41,332 nt of DNA from Christensenella sp. UBA3792 (GCA_002369195.1 DFEW01000024.1:340-41671); one strand, 5' to 3'; shown: positions 25,833 through 36,411, numbered from the stretch's first letter. Numbers and translations: made by a program. Notes: generated by a model not told the origin, from the letters alone.

Positions 25833-25861
25833 ACCTTATCGGTTTTCTGCACAATTCACAA
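25833..25861 (-). promoter_or_regulatory. Probable promoter of VOC paralog 1
   Basis: On the minus strand: TTGTGA (25861-25856), 17-base spacer, TAAGGT (25838-25833). The -35 is preceded by TCTAAC, giving the TAACTTG element also found at two other promoters in the window. Confidence 0.45.
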
Positions 25862-25865
25862 GTTA

Positions 25866-25925
25866 GAATGCCGCGCGTTCGTCTCAAATTGATAACATAA
25901 CGCCGGAATGTAACATGCCGCGAAC
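25866..25925. promoter_or_regulatory. Candidate operator pair upstream of VOC paralog 1
   Basis: Site a, GAATGCCGCGCGTTC (25866-25880), lies directly upstream of the -35. Site b, GAATGTAACATGCCGCGAAC (25906-25925), is further upstream. Related sites occur at 27371-27383 and 28261-28283. The binding protein is unknown; the TetR regulator encoded at 27586 is the nearest candidate. Confidence 0.4.
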
Positions 25926-25944
25926 GGGTTTCCCTGTTTTCTAA

Positions 25945-25979
25945 CAGAAAAGACCGCCTCGCACGCGCGGAGCGGTCTT
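25945..25979 (-). terminator. Terminator after VOC paralog 2
   Basis: On the minus strand, stem AAGACCGC/GCGGTCTT (25950-25957 with 25972-25979) plus partial inner pairing is followed by TTTTCT, nine bases beyond the stop at 25989. Confidence 0.75.
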
Positions 25980-25988
25980 CATAATTAT

Positions 25989-27266
25989 TCAGATCCCGGC
26001 CTGAAAGAGCTGCGGATCCCACGTATCCCAGCCAGCTTCCGCCTCGTCCCACGTGCGCGAATCCGGGCACTTGGACAGCACGATCTTGTTGCCGCTCGGA
26101 TCCCATGCGGTGAACGTTGCAAACCAGTTCGCGTTGTCGAACTTCGGAACGTCGTCGCCGACCTTGCCGCCGAAGTTCTCCACCTCCGCCGCGGTCATCG
26201 CGATCGGCACGTCCATGTGGATCTCCATGCCGAAATTGACCTCCGGAAGCGTCTCGTCCTCGCAGCAGTAGCAGCCGAGGTTCATGTGACCGGGCACGCA
26301 GCCCTCCCACGTCTCGTAGCTCGGACCGGTGGCGATCAGGCAGCTGGGGTTCGGGTCGCCGGGCTCCTTGCCGCCGACGGCGGCGGGAAGCTCGAAGAAA
26401 TCCCAGCCGAACAGGTCGATCCAGAACTTCTGGAACGTCTTGAAGTTGCCGGCATGATAGTAGATCGAGCCGAAGCGCGGACGTCCGTGCAGCGACTTTC
26501 GCGTGAACTTTTTCGGCGCGCGGAACGGATAGCGCGATTTCGGGTCGAAATCGGACTTGTACATGCGGTCGTATTTGTACGGGTTCGTGCGGTCCCACTT
26601 ATAGTAGACCTGCGATTCCGGCTCGTTGAAGGTCACGTCCGCGGGCGTCTGCCAGACGATGAACGGGTTGCCCTCGGTGTCCGCGAGCACGGCGTAGCAC
26701 TTGCCGTCCTCCTCGTACGCTTCGCGAATGACCTTGCCGCCGTACGCGCCGACCGCGGCGCAGATCTTTTCCACGCTGTCGACCTCGACGACAAAGTGCG
26801 GATGCGTGCCGGTCGGATCGGCCTCGCGCGGCTTCAAAAAGCCGTATCCGGTGGAGCCGAAGCGCGGTTCCCAGTTCGGGAAGCCCGGACCGGTCGCGCA
26901 AAGGAAGGTCGGGCGCGCCTTGTCCAGATCGGATTCGATCGGCACGGTGTCCCAGCCGAAGACCTTCTCATAGAATTCGCGCGTCTTCAAAAGATCGTCA
27001 TAGTAGGTGATGAAGCGGCGCACCTGTCCGTGGCGTGTGCCCTTTTTGAACGCCTTGGGGTGATGGTACGCGATGTCGTACTTGGGCCAGTCGGGGTCGG
27101 GACCGATCGGGTCGACGTGGATTCTGCGCTTTTCGATGCTGCCGCACCAGGGCTCGCGCAGGAACTGGGACTTGGGCGCCGAGCAGGACGGGCAGAACTG
27201 CGGACAGTCCTCTTCCTCGACCGCCATCGGGAACCCGCACTTGAAACAGGTGTAGATGTACTTCAT
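25989..27266 (-). CDS. Zinc-ribbon plus tandem VOC-domain protein (paralog 2)
   Basis: 425 residues from the ATG at 27266, fixed by AAGGAGG eight bases upstream; a start at 27347 would extend into the leader. The architecture is the same as in paralog 1: zinc ribbon Cys7, Cys10, Cys25, Cys28 (an extra Cys21), linker RRIHVDPIGPDPDW and GTRHGQVRR. VOC domain 1 is about 78-205 (FYEKVFGWDTVP, YAVLADTEGNPFIVW). Domain 2 is about 258-400 (FWIDLFGWDFFELPAAVGG, GCVPGHMNLGCYCC, FTAWDPSGNKIVLSKCPD). Both proteins end in a similar CPD(S/T)RTW..E.GW tail. Each has its own promoter and terminator, so they are separately transcribed duplicates that may work as a pair or on related substrates. Confidence 0.85.
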   Translation of the reverse strand: MKYIYTCFKCGFPMAVEEEDCPQFCPSCSAPKSQFLREPWCGSIEKRRIHVDPIGPDPDWPKYDIAYHHPKAFKKGTRHGQVRRFITYYDDLLKTREFYEKVFGWDTVPIESDLDKARPTFLCATGPGFPNWEPRFGSTGYGFLKPREADPTGTHPHFVVEVDSVEKICAAVGAYGGKVIREAYEEDGKCYAVLADTEGNPFIVWQTPADVTFNEPESQVYYKWDRTNPYKYDRMYKSDFDPKSRYPFRAPKKFTRKSLHGRPRFGSIYYHAGNFKTFQKFWIDLFGWDFFELPAAVGGKEPGDPNPSCLIATGPSYETWEGCVPGHMNLGCYCCEDETLPEVNFGMEIHMDVPIAMTAAEVENFGGKVGDDVPKFDNANWFATFTAWDPSGNKIVLSKCPDSRTWDEAEAGWDTWDPQLFQAGI

Positions 27267-27335
27267 GCTGTTGCCTCCTTGTATATTGATTGCATAAAAG
27301 TGGGAAATATTGCAAAAATTCACACACCCGATTCT

Positions 27336-27364
27336 ATTGTTCCGCAAGCGTCCACCTGTTGCAA
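27336..27364 (-). promoter_or_regulatory. Possible promoter of VOC paralog 2
   Basis: On the minus strand: TTGCAA (27364-27359), 17-base spacer, AACAAT (27341-27336). The -10 is weak. The -35 lies in TCTAACTTG, as at paralog 1. Confidence 0.4.
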
Positions 27365-27370
27365 GTTAGA

Positions 27371-27383
27371 GTTCGCGGCATTC
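27371..27383. promoter_or_regulatory. Candidate operator upstream of VOC paralog 2
   Basis: GTTCGCGGCATTC, read on the minus strand as GAATGCCGCGAAC, six bases upstream of the -35 and 105-117 bases from the start codon. Paralog 1 has its site at 96-110 bases. 27384-27518 is AT-rich and otherwise shows nothing clear. Confidence 0.4.
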
Positions 27384-27518
27384 TGTTTTTTTGATGTGAG
27401 AATTGATATAAAACCTAACAAAATAAGGGCTTTTTCGATATATCATAACAGACGAAACGATTGCATATTCAAACACGGAGCAAAGCGCAGAGAAGATTAA
27501 ACTGGTCTGAAAACAGGG

Positions 27519-27547
27519 TTGTTTTTTGGAGAAGAAAGGCGTATAAT
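27519..27547 (+). promoter_or_regulatory. Promoter of the TetR gene
   Basis: TTGTTT (27519-27524), 17-base spacer, TATAAT (27542-27547). The expected start is about 30 bases before the GTG. Confidence 0.7.
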
Positions 27548-27585
27548 ATATACATAATGAAACAAAACGGAGGAGAAGGCAAACG

Positions 27586-28164
27586 GTGAACGAGACCACG
27601 AAGAAAAAGATAGCCGACGCATTTTTGGACGTTCTGCGTCAGAAACCGTTTGCAAGCATCAAGGTCAAGGAGATCATCGAGGCGGCGGGCGTTTCGCATA
27701 TGACGTTCTATCGCAACTATTCCGACGTCTTTGATCTGGTCGAAAGCATCTGTTACGACGACCTGATGCTGTTCTCGAAAATCTACGGACGCAATGCGGA
27801 GTGGAAATCGATCGTCATCTGCATCCTCAACACGATCCGGAACAACGCCGCCTTCTACGGAAAGATCCTGAAGGACGAGCAGGCGAGCGAATCGTTCGTG
27901 CGCGCGCTGTGCCGCGTGTCCGGCGATACGACCGGCGCGGAGGGCTCCCGGACGACGCAGGCCGCCTGGCGCGAGACGATGCAGAAATGGGCGAAGAACG
28001 GATTCAGGGATTCCGTCGAGGACGTATACATCAAGCTGGTCGGCGCGATGCCGCTGCACGAGGTGTTTACCGGCGACGATTTGCTGGACGTGATCCGCGC
28101 GTACGAGACCAATACGCTCGACGATTTCCGCAACCGTCAGCACAAAGATCATAAAAACACATAA
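27586..28164 (+). CDS. TetR/AcrR family transcriptional regulator
   Basis: 192 residues, GTG start with GGAGGAG ten bases upstream. The N-terminal HTH spans about 5-50: KKKIADAFLDVL, then IKVKEIIEAAGVSHMTFYRNYSDVFDLVESI, the classic TetR pattern. The C-terminal ligand-binding and dimer domain is all-helical and has no recognisable ligand signature. It is divergent from VOC paralog 2 and upstream of the kinase/glucosidase/ABC operon, so it is the best candidate to control both. It is monocistronic by two hairpins that follow. Confidence 0.92.
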   Translation: MNETTKKKIADAFLDVLRQKPFASIKVKEIIEAAGVSHMTFYRNYSDVFDLVESICYDDLMLFSKIYGRNAEWKSIVICILNTIRNNAAFYGKILKDEQASESFVRALCRVSGDTTGAEGSRTTQAAWRETMQKWAKNGFRDSVEDVYIKLVGAMPLHEVFTGDDLLDVIRAYETNTLDDFRNRQHKDHKNT

Positions 28165-28169
28165 TCAAT

Positions 28170-28228
28170 CCGTCAAAATCGACGGTTTTTCGAAGGACTT
28201 TGCCGCAGCAGCGCGGAAAAGTCCTTTT
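28170..28228 (+). terminator. Two consecutive terminator hairpins after the TetR gene
   Basis: First hairpin: CCGTC/GACGG (28170-28174 with 28181-28185) then TTTTT. Second: AAGGACTT/AAGTCCTT (28193-28200 with 28219-28226) running into TTTT. Confidence 0.75.
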
Positions 28229-28260
28229 ATGATTTCCCTTTTTATCCCTCTGACCGTTAC

Positions 28261-28283
28261 GAATGCCGCGTTCTGTAACATTC
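28261..28283. promoter_or_regulatory. Candidate operator upstream of the kinase/glucosidase/ABC operon
   Basis: GAATGCCGCGTTC (28261-28273) is immediately followed by TGTAACATTC (28274-28283). The first part matches the sites upstream of both VOC genes; the second resembles TGTTACATTC in site b near 25906 (minus strand). Confidence 0.4.
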
Positions 28284-28309
28284 GAATGAGCATCGCGAAA
28301 AGTTATAAC

Positions 28310-28337
28310 TTGCCGTCGCCCCGCCGATATTTATAAT
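28310..28337 (+). promoter_or_regulatory. Promoter of the ROK kinase/GH1/ABC operon
   Basis: TTGCCG (28310-28315), 16-base spacer, TATAAT (28332-28337). The -35 is again embedded in TAACTTG. The leader to the ATG at 28407 is about 60 bases. Confidence 0.65.
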
Positions 28338-28406
28338 TATAATCAAGAACGGTGTATTTATGAATGAATTGCGCCGGAAAAAGAAGCTGCGGGGAGGAAA
28401 CTGCGA

Positions 28407-30831
<2,425 letters not shown>

Positions 30832-30851
30832 AGATCGGAAAGGAGCGCAAA

Positions 30852-32351
30852 ATGGCGGAAACGATTCTCAAAGCAGAGCACATGTTCAAGGAATTCGGCG
30901 CGACGAAGGCCGTTACGGATGTCACCTTTGAACTGCACAAGGGCACGGTTCTGGGGCTTGTCGGCGAAAACGGATCCGGCAAATCCACGCTTTCCAGCAT
31001 GATCGCCGGCGTCTATCCTCCCACGAAGGGCGAAATGACCTACAAGGGCAAGGCGTACAAGCCGGGTTCGGTGCTGGAAGCGCGCAAGGCAGGCATTCAG
31101 TATCTGACGCAGGAGCAGGGCACGATTGACGGCATGACGGTCGCGGAGAACATGTTCCTCGGCGAGGAGGACAGCTTCGGCAAGGGCGGCATGGTCAACA
31201 TGCGCAAACTGATTGCCCGCGCGAGGGAGATCCTCAGGGAGAACGGGCTTTTGAACGTCGATCCGTCGCAGCCGATCGACAACTATTCGTTCGAAGACCG
31301 CAAGATGATCGAAACGGCAAGATCGCTTTCGAAGCAGCCCGACATTCTGATCATCGACGAAACGACGACCGCGCTGTCCAAGAAGGGCGTCGAGCGCATC
31401 TATGAGATCATCGCCGAGCAGAAGGCAAAGGGCACGGCGATCCTGATCATCTCGCACGATCTTGCCGAGGTGCAGCATCTTTGCGACGAGGTCATGATCC
31501 TGCGCGACGGCGTGTTCATCGACCTGCTGCACGGCGACGACATCAATCCGGACAACATGCGCCAGAAGATGATTGGCCGCGAGTTCGAGGGCTCCTACTA
31601 CCGCGCGGACTTCACCTGCTCGTATGAGAACGAGGTCGTGCTCTCCGCCAAGGACCTTTCGGTCGACGGCGTGTTCCATGACATCAGCTTCGAACTGCAC
31701 AAGGGCGAGATCCTCGGCTTCGGCGGCTTGTCCGACTGCGGCATGCACGAGGTTTTGAAGACCGTGTTCGGCGCGATCAAGCCAACGCACGGCACCGTCA
31801 CCCTGCACGAGGGCAACGTCAAGCTGCACAACACGTCCACGTCGGTGCGCCACAAGATCGCGTACATTCCGAAAGACCGCGACAAGGAATCGCTGTTCCA
31901 GCCGACGAGCATCAAGGACAACATCGTCGCCTCGTCGCTTGACAAGATCAAGAAGGGCATCTTCATCTCGCCGCGCGCGGAGCGCAGGATGGCGGAGGAG
32001 AAGGCAGCGATCATGGAAGTCAAGATGCAGAACGTCGCGCAGATGGCGAAGGACCTTTCCGGCGGCAACAAGCAGAAGGTCGTCATCGCCAAGTGGCTCG
32101 CGAACGATTCGCGCATCTTCATCATGGACTGCCCGACGCGCGGTATCGACGTCGGCGTCAAAGCAAAGATCTACCGTCTGATGGAGGAATTCAAGCAGCA
32201 GGGCATCTCGGTCCTGATGGTCTCCGAGGAAATGATGGAGCTGATCGGCATGGCGGACCGCATCATCACGATGAAGGACGGACGGCGGACCGGCGAGTTT
32301 TTACGATCGGAATCGCTCAGCGAAGCGGACATCATTTCGAAGATTATCTGA
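30852..32351 (+). CDS. Sugar ABC transporter ATPase, two nucleotide-binding domains (RbsA/MglA type)
   Basis: 499 residues, two fused NBDs. NBD1: Walker A GENGSGKS 38-45, Walker B ILIIDETT; its signature is degenerate (YSFEDRKM). NBD2: the Walker A is degenerate (GFGGLSDCGMHE), as usual in this family, but the LSGGNKQKV signature and the IFIMDCPTRGIDVG Walker B are intact. It powers uptake through the two permeases encoded downstream. GGAAAGGAG lies before the start. Confidence 0.95.
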   Translation: MAETILKAEHMFKEFGATKAVTDVTFELHKGTVLGLVGENGSGKSTLSSMIAGVYPPTKGEMTYKGKAYKPGSVLEARKAGIQYLTQEQGTIDGMTVAENMFLGEEDSFGKGGMVNMRKLIARAREILRENGLLNVDPSQPIDNYSFEDRKMIETARSLSKQPDILIIDETTTALSKKGVERIYEIIAEQKAKGTAILIISHDLAEVQHLCDEVMILRDGVFIDLLHGDDINPDNMRQKMIGREFEGSYYRADFTCSYENEVVLSAKDLSVDGVFHDISFELHKGEILGFGGLSDCGMHEVLKTVFGAIKPTHGTVTLHEGNVKLHNTSTSVRHKIAYIPKDRDKESLFQPTSIKDNIVASSLDKIKKGIFISPRAERRMAEEKAAIMEVKMQNVAQMAKDLSGGNKQKVVIAKWLANDSRIFIMDCPTRGIDVGVKAKIYRLMEEFKQQGISVLMVSEEMMELIGMADRIITMKDGRRTGEFLRSESLSEADIISKII

Positions 32352-32363
32352 GGAGGAAGGAAC

Positions 32364-33278
32364 ATGCGAGATAAAATTCGTAAGATTATCCCGATCGCGG
32401 GACTGCTGATCCTGATCATCCTGTTCTCGCTGACGACGGGCGGCAAGTTCTTCACATGGCAGAACCTGAAGAACATCGTCATGCAGGCATCGATCGCGCT
32501 GGTCGCAGCCGTCGGTACCGTGTTCGTCATGGCGCACAACAACCTCGACTTCTCGCTGGGCGGCGCCTGCGCGCTTTCGAGCGTGCTCGCGTACCTCATC
32601 TCCGGCGGAAACCTCTGGCTGTTCATCATCCTGGCGATCGTGTTCGGCGTCCTGTGCGGCCTGTTCACGGCGGTCATCCACATCTACGGACGCGTGCCGG
32701 CGTTCATGGGCGGTCTGTGCCTGATGTTCGCGGGGCGCGGCGTGGCGCAGACGGCAACCGCGTCGCGGTACATGATGATCGCGGACTCCGGCAAGCTCAA
32801 CAACTTCTGGGTGTTCCTCGCCGTCGTGGCGGTCGTGTTCGGCATCGGCTACTTCCTCTTTAACTATACGAAGATCGGCAAGTATCAGAAGCTCATCGGC
32901 ACCAACCCGCGCGCAACCGACCTTTCCGGCATCAGCGTGAACAAGTACAAGACGATCGCGTTCGTCATCAGCGGCATCACGCTCGGCATTGCGTCCTCGC
33001 TGGCGCTGTCGAGAAGTCTCGCGGTCACCGGCAACACGGGTCTGAACCTCGAAACGGACGTTCTCTTGGCGCTCAGTCTCGGCGGCATCTCGATGGCGGG
33101 CGGCTCGGCGACGCGCATCCGTTCCGCGATCATCGGCGTGCTCACCTATTATATCCTGAACAACGGCATGCTTCTGTGGGGTATGAACCCCGATTACGTG
33201 GACATCGTCAAGGCGGTGTTCTTCCTGGCAACGGTTTCGATCTCCATCGATCGCTCTGAGTACGATCTCATTGCATGA
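32364..33278 (+). CDS. Sugar ABC transporter permease 1 (RbsC type)
   Basis: 304 residues, about eight to ten membrane segments. Family marks: ALVAAVGTVFVMAHNNLDFSLGG (about 45-67), GVLCGLFTAVIHIYGRVPAFMGGLCLMF, and GTNPRATDLSGISVNKYK near residues 179-196 (the EAA-like cytoplasmic loop). It forms a heterodimer with the second permease. It lies 12 bases after the ATPase gene (AGGAGG). Confidence 0.93.
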   Translation: MRDKIRKIIPIAGLLILIILFSLTTGGKFFTWQNLKNIVMQASIALVAAVGTVFVMAHNNLDFSLGGACALSSVLAYLISGGNLWLFIILAIVFGVLCGLFTAVIHIYGRVPAFMGGLCLMFAGRGVAQTATASRYMMIADSGKLNNFWVFLAVVAVVFGIGYFLFNYTKIGKYQKLIGTNPRATDLSGISVNKYKTIAFVISGITLGIASSLALSRSLAVTGNTGLNLETDVLLALSLGGISMAGGSATRIRSAIIGVLTYYILNNGMLLWGMNPDYVDIVKAVFFLATVSISIDRSEYDLIA

Positions 33279-33332
33279 GCGGAGATAAGAAATAGAACCC
33301 AAAGAACAAACAATAAAAATGGAGGGAAAACA

Positions 33333-34463
33333 ATGAAAAAAGTACTGGCACTGGTAATGGCGATTGTGATGATGCTCGCGTTCGCGGCATGCACGACCAA
33401 CAACACGCCCGCGAACAACGGCAACGCGGGCGGCGCAGACGTCAAGCATAAGATCGGCATGATCTGGTACGGCAACACCGACCCGATGGGCGGCACGTTC
33501 TACGCATGGGCAAACCACGCGGCGGAACTGCTGAACGTTGAGCTTGTCTGGCACCTCGGCGACTACACCACCGAAGCGGAGCTTTCCGCCTGCGAGCAGA
33601 TGATCAGCGCGGGCTGCGAAGGCGTGTACTTCATCCCGATGGACACCGCGGCGAACCTGCAGCTGGGCAACGCCTGCAAGGACGCGGGCGTCTACTGGGC
33701 GGTCTCCAACCGCGACATCCTCGATGAGAGCATCAAGGAAGCATGCTATGCGAACCCCTACATGGTCACGCACATTTGGGACGACAGCTACAACCTCGCA
33801 AAGAACATGGTCAAGGTCCTCGCGGATCAGGGCATCAAGAAGGTCTGCATGATCTCCGGCGACCCGAAGGACGCGATGATGGTCGACCGCAACAACGGCT
33901 TCACGGACGGCTGCAAGGAATACGGCATTGAGATCCTCGGCACCTTCCAGACCGAGACCGACGCAAAGGTCACCACGGACGGCGTCAACAACTTCCTGAC
34001 GCTCTATCCCGACATGCAGGGCATCCTCTCCGTCTCCGGCACGGCAGGCACGGCGGAAGCGATCATCTCCACGCTCGAAGGCTCCGGCAAGGAAGCGGGC
34101 AGCATCAAGGTTGCGACGTTCGATACCTTCGACGGCAACAAGGAAGCGTTTGAAAAGGGCTGGCTGGCGGCGAACGCGGGCGGCTACACCTCCGAGTGCC
34201 TCGTTGCGTTCCTCGCGCTGGTCAACAGAGTGCAGGGCAACATCAAGACCGAAGGACCGTTCAAGCTCCATCTGACCCCGATCGTCATCACGAACGCGGA
34301 AGAAATGGATCTGTTCTCCAAGTACGTTGACAACCCCGAAGTCCAGCTCTACAGCGATGCGGACATCAAGGCGATGGTCCAGTCCACCTGCGACGAAGCG
34401 TACTATCAGAGCGTGCTCGACAACTGGACGATCGAGTTCATCAAGAGCGCGGCAAACGGCTAA
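33333..34463 (+). CDS. Sugar-binding lipoprotein of the ABC importer
   Basis: 376 residues. Lipoprotein signal with lipobox LAFAAC and acylated Cys20, then an Asn/Gly/Ala-rich linker (21-36) and a periplasmic-binding-protein type 1 fold: IGMIWYGNTDPMGGTFYAW, CEQMISAGCEGVYFIPMD, and later GTAGTAEAIISTLEGSGKEAG. It captures the sugar outside the membrane and delivers it to the two permeases. The ligand is unknown; the operon suggests a beta-glucoside or oligosaccharide. GGAGGG lies before the start, after a 54-base gap. Confidence 0.93.
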   Translation: MKKVLALVMAIVMMLAFAACTTNNTPANNGNAGGADVKHKIGMIWYGNTDPMGGTFYAWANHAAELLNVELVWHLGDYTTEAELSACEQMISAGCEGVYFIPMDTAANLQLGNACKDAGVYWAVSNRDILDESIKEACYANPYMVTHIWDDSYNLAKNMVKVLADQGIKKVCMISGDPKDAMMVDRNNGFTDGCKEYGIEILGTFQTETDAKVTTDGVNNFLTLYPDMQGILSVSGTAGTAEAIISTLEGSGKEAGSIKVATFDTFDGNKEAFEKGWLAANAGGYTSECLVAFLALVNRVQGNIKTEGPFKLHLTPIVITNAEEMDLFSKYVDNPEVQLYSDADIKAMVQSTCDEAYYQSVLDNWTIEFIKSAANG

Positions 34464-34478
34464 ACCCCGAAGAAGCGG

Positions 34479-34507
34479 TGCGTTTGCGGGCTGTCCCCGC
34501 AAACGCA
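34479..34507 (+). promoter_or_regulatory. Intra-operon hairpin after the binding-protein gene
   Basis: A perfect 12-bp stem TGCGTTTGCGGG/CCCGCAAACGCA with a 5-base loop and no T tract, between the binding-protein and second permease genes. This kind of hairpin often stabilises the upstream message so that the binding protein is made in excess. Confidence 0.65.
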
Positions 34508-34542
34508 TTGGATGAACCAATTTTGAAGAGAGAGGTATCGAT

Positions 34543-35544
34543 ATGAAAACGGTTTTGAAGGTTATCAAATCGTACGGGCTTGCCGTGGCGTCTCCCGTCG
34601 TTCTGATGCTGCTGCTCCTTCTTGTCTCGCCCGAGACCCGAAGCTTCGCGGCGGTGTGGAACGTGATCCTGCAGTCCCTTGCGCCGGCGGTGCTCGGCTG
34701 GGGCGTGCTCTTTAACATGAAGATCGGCAACTGGGATTTCTCGATCGGCGCGCGCATCGTGCTGACGACGATCCTTGCCGGCAACTTCGCCATGCAGATC
34801 ACGACGGCGCTGAACCTCGGCGTGGCGGGCTTCGTACCGGTACTGATCGTTCTGTCCGTTCTGATCGGCATCATTCTCGGCGTCATCGTCGGCGCAGCGT
34901 ACTACTTCCTGCAGATCCCGACGCTGATCGTTTCGATCGGTCTGATGCTGATCATGGAGAGTCTGACGCGCATTCTCTACAACGGCGCAGGCATCCATAT
35001 TTCCAACGATTACATGGTGCTCGGCAAAATGCCGTGGAATCTCATCCTGTTTGCGGTCATCTTCGTGTTCGCTTCGATCCTGTACTATAAGCGCAAGGTC
35101 GGCTACAGCGTGCGCGCGGTCGGCAGCAATCCGGTCGTCGCAAAGACGAACGGCATCAATCCGAAGCTGCTGAAAGCGGAAGCACTGGCGCTGTCCGGCA
35201 TCTTCGCGGGTCTCTACTCGCTGATGAGTCTCTCCGCGACCGGCGTACAGTCGGCGGTACAGGGCACGATGGGCAGCGCGGCGGCGGTCTTCGACGCGAT
35301 GATGTGCGTCCTCATCGGCATGTCTATCGCGGGGCAGGGCAATATCATGTTCGGCGTGTTCGCCGGCGCGATCGTCACCCAGCTTTTGAAGATGGGCATG
35401 ATGGCGATCGGCCTGCCGACGACGTTCAACAAGGTCGTCATCGGCGTGTTCGTCGTCATCTTCATGGTCGGCTCCTCGCGTGCGGACCTGTTCCAAAAGC
35501 TCGGCGCAAAGCTGCGCCGCAAAAAGGACGAGGTCAACGCATAA
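34543..35544 (+). CDS. Sugar ABC transporter permease 2
   Basis: 333 residues, strongly hydrophobic, about ten membrane segments. NMKIGNWDFSIGARIVL (about 59-75) corresponds to the LDFSLGG segment of permease 1. The cytoplasmic coupling loop is VGSNPVVAKTNGINPKLLKAEALALSG (about 194-220). It completes an importer with two different permeases. The gene order (ATPase, permease, binding protein, permease) is unusual because the binding protein gene splits the permeases. GAGAGAGG lies before the start. Confidence 0.9.
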   Translation: MKTVLKVIKSYGLAVASPVVLMLLLLLVSPETRSFAAVWNVILQSLAPAVLGWGVLFNMKIGNWDFSIGARIVLTTILAGNFAMQITTALNLGVAGFVPVLIVLSVLIGIILGVIVGAAYYFLQIPTLIVSIGLMLIMESLTRILYNGAGIHISNDYMVLGKMPWNLILFAVIFVFASILYYKRKVGYSVRAVGSNPVVAKTNGINPKLLKAEALALSGIFAGLYSLMSLSATGVQSAVQGTMGSAAAVFDAMMCVLIGMSIAGQGNIMFGVFAGAIVTQLLKMGMMAIGLPTTFNKVVIGVFVVIFMVGSSRADLFQKLGAKLRRKKDEVNA

Positions 35545-35580
35545 AACCCGCCCTTCACCGGATATCTCTCTGTAATTCTC

Positions 35581-35609
35581 AAAAGAAGCTCCTTTACGGG
35601 GCTTCTTTT
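35581..35609 (+). terminator. Terminator of the kinase/GH1/ABC operon
   Basis: Stem AAAAGAAGCTCC/GGGGCTTCTTTT (35581-35592 with 35598-35609), loop TTTAC, one T.G pair; it lies 36 bases after the permease stop. Confidence 0.8.
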
Positions 35610-35625
35610 GCTGCTGTTTTGGGAC

Positions 35626-35654
35626 TTGACAAACCGGCGGAATGCTTCCAAAAT
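35626..35654 (+). promoter_or_regulatory. Promoter of the zinc-ribbon membrane protein gene
   Basis: TTGACA (35626-35631), 17-base spacer, CAAAAT (35649-35654). Consensus -35, moderate -10. Confidence 0.6.
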
Positions 35655-35683
35655 AGAAACAGAAACACAAGGAGGCGGAGCAT

Positions 35684-36361
35684 ATGCAAGGGTGGATGAT
35701 CGCGCTGCTGGCGCTGCTCGGCGTCGGCATGCTTGCAGGCGGATTTTTGGGAATCTTTCGCGCGACGCGCGGCCTGCGTTCCTCGCTTTCGACGATCACG
35801 AGCGCGCTCAACGAGGCGGTCGCCGCAAACAACGAGCCGCCCAAGCCCCGCTCGCTCTCGTCGCTCGAATCGGTCGTGATGCCGAAGATCTTAAAGGACT
35901 TTCCGGACTTCAACGCGAAGGTCTTTTCGCAGCGCGTGCGGCGCGACGCCGAAACGTACTACGAAAGCGGCAGACAGGGCAAGGTCCTGTTCAGGAATGA
36001 CGCGACGGCGCTGTTTCTCGAATCGTTCGAGGATCGCCTGCCCGAAAACGTGAAGGAGCAGATCAAGGTGCATCGCGCGTCGATCGCGGCGTACGACGGC
36101 TCCGGCCGCAGAAAGCTTCTGACCTGCCAGGCGGCGGTCGGGTACCTCGATACGAACGACGCGCAGCAGGAGCGCCGCCTCGTGCTGCAGTACATCGCCG
36201 GCTATGCGGACGATCCGGACAGCGAGGTCGTCGGCTTCAACTGCCCGAACTGCGGCGCGCCGCTTCCCGCGGCGGGGGCGCGCGTGTGCGTCTACTGCGG
36301 CACTTCGTTCGTCGCGCCGGTCGATCGCGGCTGGATGCTGTTCGAGGCAAAAGAAGGATAA
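35684..36361 (+). CDS. Membrane-anchored protein with C-terminal zinc ribbon, function unknown
   Basis: 225 residues. One N-terminal TM segment (about 5-25), a soluble middle region with KILKDFPDFNAKVFSQRVRRDAETYYESG (about 68-96), which recalls Tim44-like small domains, and a zinc ribbon near the C-terminus (CPNCG then CVYCG, about 187-208). No catalytic motif is seen. It is monocistronic, with its own promoter and a terminator shared with the convergent carboxypeptidase gene. AGGAGG lies before the ATG. Confidence 0.8.
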   Translation: MQGWMIALLALLGVGMLAGGFLGIFRATRGLRSSLSTITSALNEAVAANNEPPKPRSLSSLESVVMPKILKDFPDFNAKVFSQRVRRDAETYYESGRQGKVLFRNDATALFLESFEDRLPENVKEQIKVHRASIAAYDGSGRRKLLTCQAAVGYLDTNDAQQERRLVLQYIAGYADDPDSEVVGFNCPNCGAPLPAAGARVCVYCGTSFVAPVDRGWMLFEAKEG

Positions 36362-36375
36362 CAACGGCAAAAAAC

Positions 36376-36405
36376 AAGGGAGCTGATCGCACGGTCAGCT
36401 CCCTT
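36376..36405. terminator. Bidirectional terminator between convergent genes
   Basis: A perfect 11-bp stem AAGGGAGCTGA/TCAGCTCCCTT. On the minus strand it is followed by GTTTTTT, which makes it a good terminator for the carboxypeptidase gene; the plus-side tail is weak. Confidence 0.8.
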
Positions 36406-36411
36406 ATGTAA

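Noticed and set aside
27557..27589. Ten-codon mini-ORF (MKQNGGEGKR) overlapping the TetR GTG start as GTGA
   Set aside because: Its codons 5-7 are the ribosome binding site of the TetR gene and it has no binding site of its own; most likely chance.
32301..34886. 861-codon minus-strand frame opposite the ABC permease and binding-protein genes
   Set aside because: Antisense to three well-supported genes; low-complexity His/Asp/Arg composition; no start signal.
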